From contig NZ_NPBY01000043.1 in NCBI RefSeq assembly GCF_002272015.1, positions 50,966-114,965 on the forward strand: 64,000 bases of DNA, read 5' to 3'. Under the pieces are notes generated by a model, which saw only the letters and a list, made by a program, of their open reading frames with translations, searched no databases and was not told the DNA's origin. Numbering within the stretch: the stretch's first letter is position 1; every line of letters starts with the position of its first letter. Positions 56,277 through 64,000 of the stretch are shown one piece after another. Origin of the DNA: Paenibacillus campinasensis (GTDB taxonomy: Bacteria > Bacillota > Bacilli > Paenibacillales > Paenibacillaceae). Both the position numbers and the translations under genes were made by a program.

Positions 56277-57206
56277 TTAGTTGGAGCCCATGAGTCGATT
56301 CAACACCCTTGCCGCAACTTCGGCATCCTTCTGGGACATCGCGTCAAGAATTCGGGAACGCGTAGCGTCATTGACAGAATTCAAAATCGTGATGGCCTTG
56401 CCAGGACTAATCTTGTAAATCTGCATCAGAAGATCTGCTGCATTCGCCGGCGTCATTCCTGCAAATGTCTGATTCAGCTGGCTCTGATCGAGGTTGGCTG
56501 ATGTACTCTGCGTCGACTGCGACTCATTCCGGTCCAGCCGCGACTGAAGCGCTGCTATTGCCAAGTCTTCGGATGGCTTCGCGTCCTTCAGCATCATCGT
56601 GGCATCAGCGGCCACCTTCGGGTCCATACGCTGCAGTATCGCCGAGCGGTCGGCGCTCTTCATTTCACTGAGCATGAGCACCATTTCTTCCAGTGTCAGA
56701 TTTTGCATAATCGGCGCTGCCTTGCTCGGGCTCATCCCCGCATACAGCTTGGCCAACTCGCGAATCTGCTTCGTATATTCATCGTCTTCTTCAACCGGCT
56801 CGACTGCAGTTGCCTGATTCTCCATTGTTTCGATCCGAGACTCTAGCTGCTGAACTTTGCTGGCTTCTGCTTCCTTTTCCTCAGCCAACTGAGCGATTTC
56901 CTCTTCCCGTTCTGCAAGCTGCTTCTTGAGCTCCGCGATGGTCGCCTCGGCGCTTTCCTCCTGCTCCTTGGCCTCCTTAAGCTTCTGCTCCTCCGGCGAC
57001 AGCACCGGATCGGGAACCCAGTCTTTCACAATCGGAATTTTGTTTGCAAAATCAAGTACACCGTCCCGGACATCAGACCTGAAAAAAACGGCCAGCGCGC
57101 CTAACAGAACGATGGTGAAGATAGCCGGAATGAGGATTAACAGAATTCGCTCGAATCCTCCGCTTGACTCTTCTTTGTCTATTGGCATATCGTCGTTTCT
57201 AGCCAC
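56277..57206 (-). CDS. MotE/YlxF-like protein with MgtE-N-type domain
   Basis: The 309 residues have one membrane helix (about 20-42, ILLILIPAIFTIVLLGALAVFF), a coiled coil (about 72-130), and a helical C-terminal domain with repeats like YAGMSPSKAAPIMQNLTLEEMVLMLSEM and FAGMTPANAADLLMQIYKISPGKAITILN, typical of MgtE-N/FliG-N-like superhelices. It corresponds to ylxF in B. subtilis, between fliJ and fliK, and resembles MotE flagellar stator chaperones. GTG 57206 follows AAGGAGGG. Confidence 0.88.
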   Translation of the reverse strand: MARNDDMPIDKEESSGGFERILLILIPAIFTIVLLGALAVFFRSDVRDGVLDFANKIPIVKDWVPDPVLSPEEQKLKEAKEQEESAEATIAELKKQLAEREEEIAQLAEEKEAEASKVQQLESRIETMENQATAVEPVEEDDEYTKQIRELAKLYAGMSPSKAAPIMQNLTLEEMVLMLSEMKSADRSAILQRMDPKVAADATMMLKDAKPSEDLAIAALQSRLDRNESQSTQSTSANLDQSQLNQTFAGMTPANAADLLMQIYKISPGKAITILNSVNDATRSRILDAMSQKDAEVAARVLNRLMGSN

Positions 57207-57250
57207 TCTTATCCCTCCTTCGCCTTAACCCGGCGGTATGGCGATGACCG

Positions 57251-57694
57251 TTAACGAGCCTTAATCGCAAAACGCACCGTTGCCATTTCATCCAGCTCGT
57301 TTTGTTCCCGAAGGAGACTTGCATGCCGGAACCTTTCCTTGGATTTTTCCCTGGCTTTGAGCCATACCTTTTCATCCATCATCTTCTCGGTTAGAAACTT
57401 CTGATTCTTCTCAACATTGACATGAGCCCGGCGAATGTCGTCACGCTTGCGATGAATGCACTGTTCCAAATACTCAGCGTACTGCTGGATATTCCTCACT
57501 TCAGCCACTGGCGCTCTTTTCGCTACGGCTTCTTCCTGGGCACGGTACATCTCGTCTCTAAGCTCATACAGCTCATGCAGGCTTTTCTCTTCCGCCTGAA
57601 GTTTCCCGATGGCACTGGAGAGCATCCATTCTGCCTGGTGTTTTTCATTCGTTTTCAGATCCACGATTTTCTGGAATGCGTAATGAAATTTCAT
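57251..57694 (-). CDS. fliJ: Flagellar export chaperone FliJ
   Basis: Coiled-coil stalk of the export ATPase. The 147 residues are almost entirely helical: MKFHYAFQKIVDLKTNEKHQAEWMLSSAIGKLQAEEKSLHEL, with heptads through to the C-terminus. ATG 57694 lies about 13 nt after AAGGAG. It follows fliI by 9 bp, as expected for ATPase and stalk. Confidence 0.93.
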   Translation of the reverse strand: MKFHYAFQKIVDLKTNEKHQAEWMLSSAIGKLQAEEKSLHELYELRDEMYRAQEEAVAKRAPVAEVRNIQQYAEYLEQCIHRKRDDIRRAHVNVEKNQKFLTEKMMDEKVWLKAREKSKERFRHASLLREQNELDEMATVRFAIKAR

Positions 57695-57703
57695 TCGTCA
57701 CAG

Positions 57704-59023
57704 TCATCTCCTTGAGAACTCGGAAATCAGTCGTTCCTGAACCTCACTCAATGTCGTCTTTTCATTTACCTTCTGTCTCGTGAAATCCCATATCCGTTGA
57801 ATATGCTCGATGGATTCGTCGATGTCTGCGTTTGAACCTTGCTGATAGGCTCCGATATTGATCAGATCCTCGGAGTCCCGATAAACGGCGAGCAGTCTTT
57901 TCACATTGTCCGCTGCATCGATCTGCTCTTCCGGCGCGATGTCTTTCATGACACGGCTGATGCTGGACAGTACGTCAATGGCCGGAAAATGTCCCTTATT
58001 GGCAATTCCCCGGTTTAGCACAATGTGTCCATCAAGAATTCCCCGGACCGTATCCGCAATCGGTTCGTTCATATCATCGCCATCCACCAGAACCGTATAA
58101 AATGCGGTGATCGAGCCTGTCGGCCCGGTGCCCGCTCTCTCCAGCAGCTTGGGCAGACTGGCGAAAACGGAAGGGGTGTAACCCCGCATCGCCGGTGGTT
58201 CGCCAACTGCCAATCCAACCTCACGCTGAGCCATGGCGTAACGGGTGACCGAATCCATCATCAGCATGACGTTGAGTCCCCGATCGCGGAAGTACTCTGC
58301 TATCGTCGTCGCGATGAGCGCCCCCTTAATCCGAATCAGCGCCGGCTGGTCCGAGGTCGCCACTATGACGACCGAGCGCTTCAGGCCTTCCGGGCCCAAG
58401 TCGCGCTCAATGAAATCCAGCACCTCACGACCGCGCTCACCAATCAGGGCAATAACATTGACATCCGCTGACGTGTTTCTTGCAATCATGCCCATCAGCG
58501 TGCTTTTCCCGACACCGGAACCGGCGAAGATGCCGACACGCTGCCCCTTGCCGATCGTCAACAATCCGTCAATCGCCCGAACGCCAATGCTGATCGGCTC
58601 TTGGACGCGTGGCCGATTAAGCGGATTCTGCGGCGTGTTGTTGGTGTTATAGTGCGGCATCCGCGCCGGAATGATCGAGCCGTCAAGCGGCTGCCCCAAA
58701 CCGTCAAGCACCTTGCCCAGCAGTTCAGACCCAACCTGTACGCTAAGCGGTTTCCCCGTACCGACCACATCGCATCCCGGTCCGATGGAATGAAGCTCGC
58801 CAAGCGGCATCAGCAGCACCTTGTTGTCCCTGAACCCGACAACCTCGGCCTTCAAGGGCTTGGACTGCTTGGTCGGATAGATGTAGCACACATCCCCGAT
58901 GCTCGCGTCAGGCCCTTCGGACTCTACCATCAACCCGATCACCTGCGTCACTTTTCCGTTAATTCGAACCGGATCCAAATGCCGAAGCTGGTCAATATAA
59001 CGCGTGCTGTCAAGCGTCCTCAT
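57704..59023 (-). CDS. fliI: Flagellum-specific ATPase FliI
   Basis: Hexameric ATPase that helps load export substrates. The 439 residues show a beta-barrel N-domain, Walker A FAGSGVGKST (about 166-175), IGERGREVLDFIERDLG, the Walker B region VMLMMDSVTRYAMAQREVGLAVGEPP, and SVFASLPKLLERAGTG. The start is uncertain: ATG 59023 gives MRTLDSTRYIDQL, while ATG 59044 is adjacent to GGAGG. It overlaps fliH by 14 bp. Confidence 0.96.
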   Translation of the reverse strand: MRTLDSTRYIDQLRHLDPVRINGKVTQVIGLMVESEGPDASIGDVCYIYPTKQSKPLKAEVVGFRDNKVLLMPLGELHSIGPGCDVVGTGKPLSVQVGSELLGKVLDGLGQPLDGSIIPARMPHYNTNNTPQNPLNRPRVQEPISIGVRAIDGLLTIGKGQRVGIFAGSGVGKSTLMGMIARNTSADVNVIALIGERGREVLDFIERDLGPEGLKRSVVIVATSDQPALIRIKGALIATTIAEYFRDRGLNVMLMMDSVTRYAMAQREVGLAVGEPPAMRGYTPSVFASLPKLLERAGTGPTGSITAFYTVLVDGDDMNEPIADTVRGILDGHIVLNRGIANKGHFPAIDVLSSISRVMKDIAPEEQIDAADNVKRLLAVYRDSEDLINIGAYQQGSNADIDESIEHIQRIWDFTRQKVNEKTTLSEVQERLISEFSRR

Positions 59024-59870
59024 CCTGATTTCTTCGCTCCTCATCCTCCAGAGCTATTCGAACCAGCTCTTTCTTGATCTCTTCCAGCTGAGTATCAATT
59101 CGCGCATCCACACTTCCGAAGGAGGAGCGGATGACGCATCCTCGATCCTGAACCGTCGCGTCAGGCAGTATTTGCAGCTCTGCCTGTGAATCGATCACCA
59201 GCCCCAATTCTTCGCGGGCCGCGTATATAAATTCAAAATGCTCGGGTGCGACGCAAAGCGAGATCACGCCTTTTTCTCGTTTGCGGGACAAGTTCTTGCG
59301 TATTAGCTCCACCATCAATTCAGGCTCGACGGTCAATTGCCGTTCGATGACCTTCTCGGCAATCGCACAGCTCAGTTCCACAAGAAAGGGCTCCGCTTCC
59401 TGTATCAGTTCTTCCTTGGCCCGGTAAGCCTGCTGGAGCAGCTCCTGCGCTTCATGAGTAGCCTTATCCAGCAGCTCCCTCATTTCCTGCTCGGCTTTTG
59501 CCGCGCCTTCTTCATAGCCTTGCCGGTAACCTTCCGACTTCAAGGCTTCGGATAAATCGTTGTCCTGGAGTCTTCGTTCCTCCCACCAAGCGTCAATCTG
59601 CTCTTTCGCTTCAGCCAGCATCCGCTCCGCTTCCTCCGAAGCTTCCCTCAGCTGTCTTTCCGCGAATTCCTGGGAATCCTTGAGCATCTCATCCTTCATT
59701 CGTTCAGCCTCGGCCAGCGTTACCGCTACCGCGGGATCAACACCTTTCGGAACCTCTTCTTCAGACTGCTCCTCAACCGGCACATGATAATGCCGGGCAA
59801 GATCCAGTGCAGCCGGTTCGTTCATGGGCTTATAATGGGACGATTTGATCAAATTAGACAATGATGTCAT
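59010..59870 (-). CDS. fliH: Flagellar export ATPase regulator FliH
   Basis: Dimeric peripheral stalk that holds FliI at the export gate. The 286 residues start MTSLSNLIKSSHYKPM, have a long charged helical region (about 60-150, ERMKDEMLKDSQEFAERQLREASEEAERMLAEAKEQIDAWWEE), and a C-terminal V-ATPase-E-like domain (LIRKNLSRKREKGVISLCVAPEHFEFI). The start could be ATG 59870 or the TTG three codons later; both lie near GGAGGGG. It overlaps fliG and fliI. Confidence 0.93.
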   Translation of the reverse strand: MTSLSNLIKSSHYKPMNEPAALDLARHYHVPVEEQSEEEVPKGVDPAVAVTLAEAERMKDEMLKDSQEFAERQLREASEEAERMLAEAKEQIDAWWEERRLQDNDLSEALKSEGYRQGYEEGAAKAEQEMRELLDKATHEAQELLQQAYRAKEELIQEAEPFLVELSCAIAEKVIERQLTVEPELMVELIRKNLSRKREKGVISLCVAPEHFEFIYAAREELGLVIDSQAELQILPDATVQDRGCVIRSSFGSVDARIDTQLEEIKKELVRIALEDEERRNQDEDA

Positions 59871-60870
59871 CCCCTCCACCACGAGCAATAATGACTTCGC
59901 CCGCTTCTTCGAGTCTGCGGATCGTGCTTACAATCCGGCTCTGTGCTTCCTCAACATCACGCAGCCGAACCGGTCCCATGTATTCCATCTCTTCCCGGAA
60001 GGACTCGGCCATGCGTTTGGACATATTGCGGAATATAACGTCCCGCACCTCTTCGCTTGCCACCTTGAGCGCAAGCTGCAAGTCGGCATTCTCGACATCG
60101 CGGATAATTCGCTGTATGGAACGGTTGTCCACATTGACGATATCTTCAAATACAAACATCCGTTTCTTGATCTCTTCGGCAAGTTCCGGATCTTGGATCT
60201 CAAGCGAGTCGAGTATCGTGCGCTCGGTTCCGCGGTCTACACCGTTCAGAATCTGAACGATGGATTCGATTCCTCCCGCGCTTGTGTAATCCTGGGTGAC
60301 TGTCGCGGACAGCTTCTGCTCAAGCACTCGCTCCACTTGGGCGATGACCTCCGGCGAAGTGCTGTCCATCACAGCGACCCGGCGTGCAACCTCAGCCTGT
60401 TTCTCCTGCGGCAGAGAGGAAAGAATGACAGATGCCTGCTCGAACTGAAGATAAGACAATACGAGCGCAATGGTCTGTGCATTTTCATTCTGAATAAAGT
60501 TCAGAATTTGTGCCGGATCCGCCTTGCGTGCAAAGTCAAACGGCCGAACTTGAAGCGTAGCGGTCAGTCTGTTAATAACTTCACGAGCCTTTTCTTGACC
60601 GAGCGCCTTCTCCAAAATTTCCTTCGCGTAATTAATGCCGCCCTGTGATATGTATTCCTGAGCCAGGCATATCTGGTGAAACTCCTGCAGGATGGTGTCT
60701 TTCTCATCGCTTTCCACTTTTCTCACATTCGCGATTTCAAGTGTCAGCTGTTCAATCTCTTCTTCTCTTAAATGTTTAAATATTTGGGCGGACACTTCAG
60801 GTCCGAGCGTAATTAACAATATTGCGGCTTTCTGACGACCGCTCAATTCCGTGCTGTTTCCCTTGGCCAA
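59854..60870 (-). CDS. fliG: Flagellar motor switch protein FliG
   Basis: Torque-generating rotor protein. The 338 residues contain the N-domain (LSGRQKAAILLITLGPEVSAQIFKHL), the armadillo middle domain with EKQAEVARRVAVMDSTSPEVI, and the C-terminal domain with the charged helix VSEEVRDVIFRNMSKRMAESFREEMEYMGPVRLRDVEEAQSRIV-like segment. Start TTG 60870 follows GAGGTGG; GTG 60879 is an alternative. It is 11 bp after fliF. Confidence 0.96.
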   Translation of the reverse strand: MAKGNSTELSGRQKAAILLITLGPEVSAQIFKHLREEEIEQLTLEIANVRKVESDEKDTILQEFHQICLAQEYISQGGINYAKEILEKALGQEKAREVINRLTATLQVRPFDFARKADPAQILNFIQNENAQTIALVLSYLQFEQASVILSSLPQEKQAEVARRVAVMDSTSPEVIAQVERVLEQKLSATVTQDYTSAGGIESIVQILNGVDRGTERTILDSLEIQDPELAEEIKKRMFVFEDIVNVDNRSIQRIIRDVENADLQLALKVASEEVRDVIFRNMSKRMAESFREEMEYMGPVRLRDVEEAQSRIVSTIRRLEEAGEVIIARGGGDDIIV

Positions 60871-60881
60871 CGCTACCACCT

Positions 60882-62459
60882 CTATTCCTCAGCAAGCCAT
60901 GTGCGAAGTAAATTGACAAACTCATCCGGCTTCTTCTTGGCCAGTGTCTCAAGCTGCTTGCGAACCTGACTCTCGTTCGTGACACTTTCCAGATTGACCG
61001 ATGGAAACTCCGTAGCAGGAGGAAGCGGAACATCGTCTTCCAGCATTTCTTCCTGCTGTCTGCGTCTGCGAATGAAGAAGTATGCGCCTCCGGCAATGAG
61101 AGCCAGTGCAGCGATACCAATCCCCCACAGCAGCGGCTGGGACAGAAGAGTTTGCGGCGTATCCGGATTAGTATTAATTACCTGCGAAACAACCGAAACT
61201 TTTTGTGCCAATTGTGCGTCTGTATAGTTAGAGCCGGAATCTGAAAGTGAAGCTCTAACAATGTTGACCAGAATGTTCTCAATCGCCATTCTTGTCGTGT
61301 CATCCAAAATTTCTTGTCCCGAAGGTGGTTCAACCGAGACATTTATGGTTAAATCTTTAACAACATATGGACTGGCAATGATATCTCTCGTAATCCGGTT
61401 AACCTCGTAGTTCACAATTCTTGATTCTTCTTCTGAGGTTGTTTGTCCACTGGACGCATCGCCTGGATAGCCTGCGATTTCTTCTTCACCGACTCCAGCT
61501 ACACCACCCGTTGGACTACCTGTTCCGGAATAGTTCTTCTGAATTTCCTGGACGCTGAGCTCGATGCCCCTCATCTCTTCTTCATCCACAGGGGTCACCA
61601 GGTTTTCTTTGCTCTGCACCTGATCGAAATTCAGTTTGGATGCAACCAGAACATTGACTTTGTTGGAGCCCATATACTTGGACAGAAATTGCTGTACGTT
61701 CTGCCTAACATCGTTCTCGAATTTCTTCTGAAGAGCGAAGTTCTCTTCAACTTTGCCCATGAGACCGCCTTGACCGCCTTTGGCAGTGGCAAGCAGCTCC
61801 ACCTCATCGTTGGTGATGGTGATATTCTCAATCGGCAGATTCGGAATCGCTGTTTTGACAAGGTTGTAATACCCGTCAATCGCTTCCTGATGCGGACGGA
61901 AGCCCGGTTTGAACTGAAGCACTACCGAAGCACTGGCCTTATCTTCATTGCCGGTGGATGCAAACACGCTTTCCTTTGGCAGATTGAGAAGCACGGTAGC
62001 GTCTTGGATGCCCTGCATTTTTTCAAGCAGTCGCTCCACTTCGCCGTTCAGCGCGTTTACATATTTCACTTCAAATTCATTTTCAGTCATGCCGATTGCC
62101 GAGGAATTCTGTTCAAACGTTTCAAAGCCGATCGTCCCGTTCTGGACTAGGCCTTGAGACCCAACATCAACCATTACCCGGGCAGCCTGGGTGCTCGGCA
62201 CTGAAATGCTTTGCCCATCGGGGCTCAATTGGTAGCCAATCCCCTGGGATTCGAGATAGCTGATAATGCCAGCGGCATCGCTTGAATTCAGGTCTCGGAA
62301 CGCTACCTCATACTTGGTCTTGGAAAATTGGACCGTTAGAACTATCAGCGCGATGAGCAGAATCGCAATCGTTGCAATCAGCATTATTTTTTGTTTTTGG
62401 CTAAACTGGCTCCAATATTGGGTCGCTTTATCCCGATATTGGGAAATTCTCTCGTTCAC
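60882..62459 (-). CDS. fliF: Flagellar MS-ring protein FliF
   Basis: Forms the membrane ring on which the flagellum is built. The 525 residues have an N-terminal membrane helix (about 24-44, IMLIATIAILLIALIVLTVQF), two ring-building motif domains (YEVAFRDLNSSDAAGIISYLESQGIGYQL; VKTAIPNLPIENITI), a variable extracellular insert (SGTGSPTGGVAGVGEEEIAGYPGDAS), a second helix (about 440-462) and a C-terminal FliG-binding tail. GTG 62459 follows GGGGTGA. Confidence 0.97.
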   Translation of the reverse strand: MNERISQYRDKATQYWSQFSQKQKIMLIATIAILLIALIVLTVQFSKTKYEVAFRDLNSSDAAGIISYLESQGIGYQLSPDGQSISVPSTQAARVMVDVGSQGLVQNGTIGFETFEQNSSAIGMTENEFEVKYVNALNGEVERLLEKMQGIQDATVLLNLPKESVFASTGNEDKASASVVLQFKPGFRPHQEAIDGYYNLVKTAIPNLPIENITITNDEVELLATAKGGQGGLMGKVEENFALQKKFENDVRQNVQQFLSKYMGSNKVNVLVASKLNFDQVQSKENLVTPVDEEEMRGIELSVQEIQKNYSGTGSPTGGVAGVGEEEIAGYPGDASSGQTTSEEESRIVNYEVNRITRDIIASPYVVKDLTINVSVEPPSGQEILDDTTRMAIENILVNIVRASLSDSGSNYTDAQLAQKVSVVSQVINTNPDTPQTLLSQPLLWGIGIAALALIAGGAYFFIRRRRQQEEMLEDDVPLPPATEFPSVNLESVTNESQVRKQLETLAKKKPDEFVNLLRTWLAEE

Positions 62460-62493
62460 ATCGTCACCCCATCCGAAACTTTGCTAGAAACTT

Positions 62494-62802
62494 TTAGATT
62501 TGCGTACGCATGATCTCCTGATAGGCTTCTACCACCTTGTTTCGGACCTGTGTGGTAAGCTGTATGCTTAACAATGCTTGCTGGCCTGCTATCATCACCT
62601 GATCCACGTTAACTTCGCCGAGCATCAATTTGTCACTCATGACGTGGGCCGTTTTTTCCTGGGAAGCTACCGCATTCAGCGCTTCGCCCAAGTATGAGCT
62701 GAACTCTCGGATGGTCTCGGTCGGCGCCGCTTTCGCCGCAACGCTGTTCTGCAATTGAAGAGGCTGTACCTGCGCGGTACTGAACATTGTATTTTGAATC
62801 AT
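62494..62802 (-). CDS. fliE: Flagellar hook-basal body protein FliE
   Basis: Adaptor between the MS ring/export gate and the rod. The 102 residues have the family end MLGEVNVDQVMIAGQQALLSIQLTTQVRNKVVEAYQEIMRTQI. ATG 62802 follows TGGAGGGAA. It lies between flgC and fliF. Confidence 0.95.
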   Translation of the reverse strand: MIQNTMFSTAQVQPLQLQNSVAAKAAPTETIREFSSYLGEALNAVASQEKTAHVMSDKLMLGEVNVDQVMIAGQQALLSIQLTTQVRNKVVEAYQEIMRTQI

Positions 62803-62846
62803 GAAATTCTTCCCTCCAGCAATGGTTATGTATTTAGAGCAATTAT

Positions 62847-63296
62847 TTATCTACCGATTTCCAGAGCCTTCATAATCATAGCTTTGGAGGCATTGATCGC
62901 TGTAACGTTCGCTTCATAGGAGCGAGAGGCTGAAATCATGTCCACCATTTCTTTGGTGATGTCCACATTAGGCATATAAACATAACCTTCGGCGTTAGCA
63001 TCCGGATGGTTCGGATTATAGACCAGCTTCAGAGGAGATTGGTCCTCTTGAACCTTGCCTACCTTTACCCCTTGAAACGCCTGTCCGCCCGACATCTCCG
63101 CCCTTAGCATCTGCTCAAACGAAGCCTGCCCAGGCTCAAGAACAACCGTTTTCCGCCTATACGGAACCGCTTCTCCATTGACGATGCGGGCTCTTGTTGT
63201 CTCCGCATTCGCAATATTGGAAGAGATGACGTCCATCCGTAGACGCTGTGCCGTAAGCGCCGATGCGCTGATTGCGAAGCTGTTGCTGATGTTCAT
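62847..63296 (-). CDS. flgC: Flagellar basal-body rod protein FlgC
   Basis: Proximal rod component. The 149 residues start MNISNSFAISASALTAQRLRMDVISSNIANAETT, with YVYMPNVDITKEMVDMISASRSYEANVTAINASKAMIMKALEI at the C-terminus, both family hallmarks. ATG 63296 follows GGGAGAT. It is 6 bp after flgB. Confidence 0.97.
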   Translation of the reverse strand: MNISNSFAISASALTAQRLRMDVISSNIANAETTRARIVNGEAVPYRRKTVVLEPGQASFEQMLRAEMSGGQAFQGVKVGKVQEDQSPLKLVYNPNHPDANAEGYVYMPNVDITKEMVDMISASRSYEANVTAINASKAMIMKALEIGR

Positions 63297-63302
63297 GTCA
63301 TG

Positions 63303-63710
63303 TTATCTCCCTTCGATCGCTGTCCGCATGATTCGAATTTGCTCGTTAACAGCCTGTACGTAGGAATTGTAGCGGAGCTGGTTTTCCGCGAGCAGTGACA
63401 TTTCTCGATCCACATCGACATTGTTCTGATTGTTGTTCATGGAGCTTGTTTCGTCCGTTAGAACTACAGCATCAGGAATCCGATTGGAACGTCCGATTTC
63501 AAAATGTCTGGGATCTGTCCTTCTGCCGGAGAGGGATAATTGGGTCCCTCCCATTTCTTTCTTCAAAAGACTTTCGAATGTAACCGCAGATCTCTTGAAA
63601 TGGGGAGTGTCCACATTCGCGATATTGTTCGACAGAACCGTGTTTCTGAGGTTCGCTGCGTCCAATCCGCTTTGAAGCCGTTGAAAGCTACTGTTATTCA
63701 ATAGATTCAC
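63303..63710 (-). CDS. flgB: Flagellar basal-body rod protein FlgB
   Basis: Proximal rod component and first gene of the fla/che operon. The 135 residues start MNLLNNSSFQRLQSGLDAANLRNTVLSNNIANVDTPHFKRSAVTFE and end with the conserved ENQLRYNSYVQAVNEQIRIMRTAIEG. Start GTG 63710 lies 9 nt after AGGAGG; the open frame extends to 63746 but reads across the site. The leader carries no unequivocal promoter (see 63825-63838). Confidence 0.95.
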   Translation of the reverse strand: MNLLNNSSFQRLQSGLDAANLRNTVLSNNIANVDTPHFKRSAVTFESLLKKEMGGTQLSLSGRRTDPRHFEIGRSNRIPDAVVLTDETSSMNNNQNNVDVDREMSLLAENQLRYNSYVQAVNEQIRIMRTAIEGR

Positions 63711-63824
63711 TAGCTCATTCCTCCTATTTGGATTGCTGAAAGGCACTGCGCACTTCCTAACTTAATCCTTTTTTCGACAATTAATCTAATCCGTACGCAC
63801 TAACCTAGGTCTTAAGTAGAAAAA

Positions 63825-63838
63825 GACAACATGATGTC
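63825..63838. promoter_or_regulatory. Near-perfect 14-bp palindrome upstream of flgB
   Basis: GACAACATGATGTC matches its own reverse complement except at positions 5 and 10 (GACA-N-CATG-N-TGTC). It lies about 115 bp before the flgB start, in an AT-rich region with only weak promoter candidates (TTGTCT-N16-TAGGTT; TAAG-N15-GACATCAT, a poor sigma-D match). Operator function is a guess. The region 63711-64000 otherwise holds a terminator and no gene. Confidence 0.35.
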
Positions 63839-63881
63839 ATATAAACTAAGTTTCTTAAAGATTGGGACTTTTTACAATAAG

Positions 63882-63919
63882 AAAAAAGCCCTATCTTTCG
63901 ACGAAAAGAAGGGCTTTTT
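63882..63919. terminator. Bidirectional-looking intrinsic terminator upstream of flgB
   Basis: AAAAAGCCCT and AGGGCTTTTT form a 10-bp stem with an inner TCTTT/AAAGA extension; T runs follow on both strands. In minus-strand sense it would end the gene that lies beyond position 64000 (codY in the B. subtilis order) and so insulate the fla/che operon. Confidence 0.85.
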
Positions 63920-64000
63920 AATCATTTTTTATTGTTTTTTTCCTAAAAAATTGAAAAACGACACCTGATTCTGTAAATTTTTCTCGTATTTTCACACCAC

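Noticed and set aside
63918..63998. Open frame at the right edge on the minus strand (ends at the terminator)
   Set aside because: Only about 26 codons, in a 75% AT stretch, with its stop inside the terminator T run and a competing open frame. It could be the tail of an upstream gene but cannot be supported.

Overview
The window is a stretch of the conserved chromosomal core of an endospore-forming, flagellated Firmicute, most likely Paenibacillus or a close relative. The gene order follows the Bacillus subtilis block from the dapG-dapA region through the 31-kb fla/che operon to flgB. It contains spoVFA/spoVFB (dipicolinate synthase), sigD, swrB, cheC and cheD, and the Gram-positive replicase gene polC. 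Base composition is moderate (roughly half GC). Every gene I can support is on the minus strand, so transcription runs from position 64000 toward position 1. The many plus-strand reading frames are antisense shadows.

In the direction of transcription: (i) 63.7-32.3 kb is one tightly packed flagellar/chemotaxis operon. It holds the basal body and export genes flgB, flgC, fliE, fliF, fliG, fliH, fliI, fliJ, a motE-like gene and fliK, then flgD, a TIGR02530-type gene, a hook-rod gene, flbD, fliL, fliM, fliY, cheY, fliO, fliP, fliQ, fliR, flhB, flhA, flhF and flhG. The signalling genes cheB, cheA, cheW, cheC and cheD follow, then a small membrane protein, sigD, a FapA/DUF342 gene, a small polar protein, swrB and a membrane-anchored protein with an MltG-type LysM-like domain. 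A terminator that overlaps the last stop codon closes the operon. (ii) 32.2-23.3 kb carries rpsB, tsf, pyrH, frr, uppS, cdsA, dxr, rseP and proS, that is translation, nucleotide, isoprenoid and phospholipid synthesis and membrane proteolysis, separated by several intrinsic terminators. (iii) 23.1-18.8 kb is polC. (iv) 18.7-10.5 kb is the translation/transcription operon rimP, nusA, ylxR, ylxQ, infB, rbfA, nrnA, truB, ribF, driven by a near-consensus sigma-A promoter. (v) 10.5-4.7 kb carries rpsO, pnp, a YlxY-type polysaccharide deacetylase homologue, an M16 peptidase and dut. (vi) 4.6-0 kb carries spoVFA-spoVFB with a candidate sigma-K promoter, dapG-dapA behind an attenuator-like leader, and the 5' part of an RNase J gene.

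There is no mobile element, CRISPR array, defence island, rRNA or tRNA. I did not find an obviously new multi-gene system. The most interesting leads are a pair of mutually exclusive RNA hairpins in the dapG leader, a perfect 12-bp GNRA-capped hairpin in the rimP leader, and three poorly characterised proteins in the sigD-proximal end of the fla/che operon. An archaeal/eukaryotic-type ProRS at the usual proS locus and a YlxY protein lacking the canonical NodB metal-binding aspartates are also worth a look. asd, ymxH and ylxP, which I expect here from the B. subtilis order, are absent. Many start codons were moved from the longest reading frame to the codon served by a visible ribosome binding site, and an unusual number are TTG.
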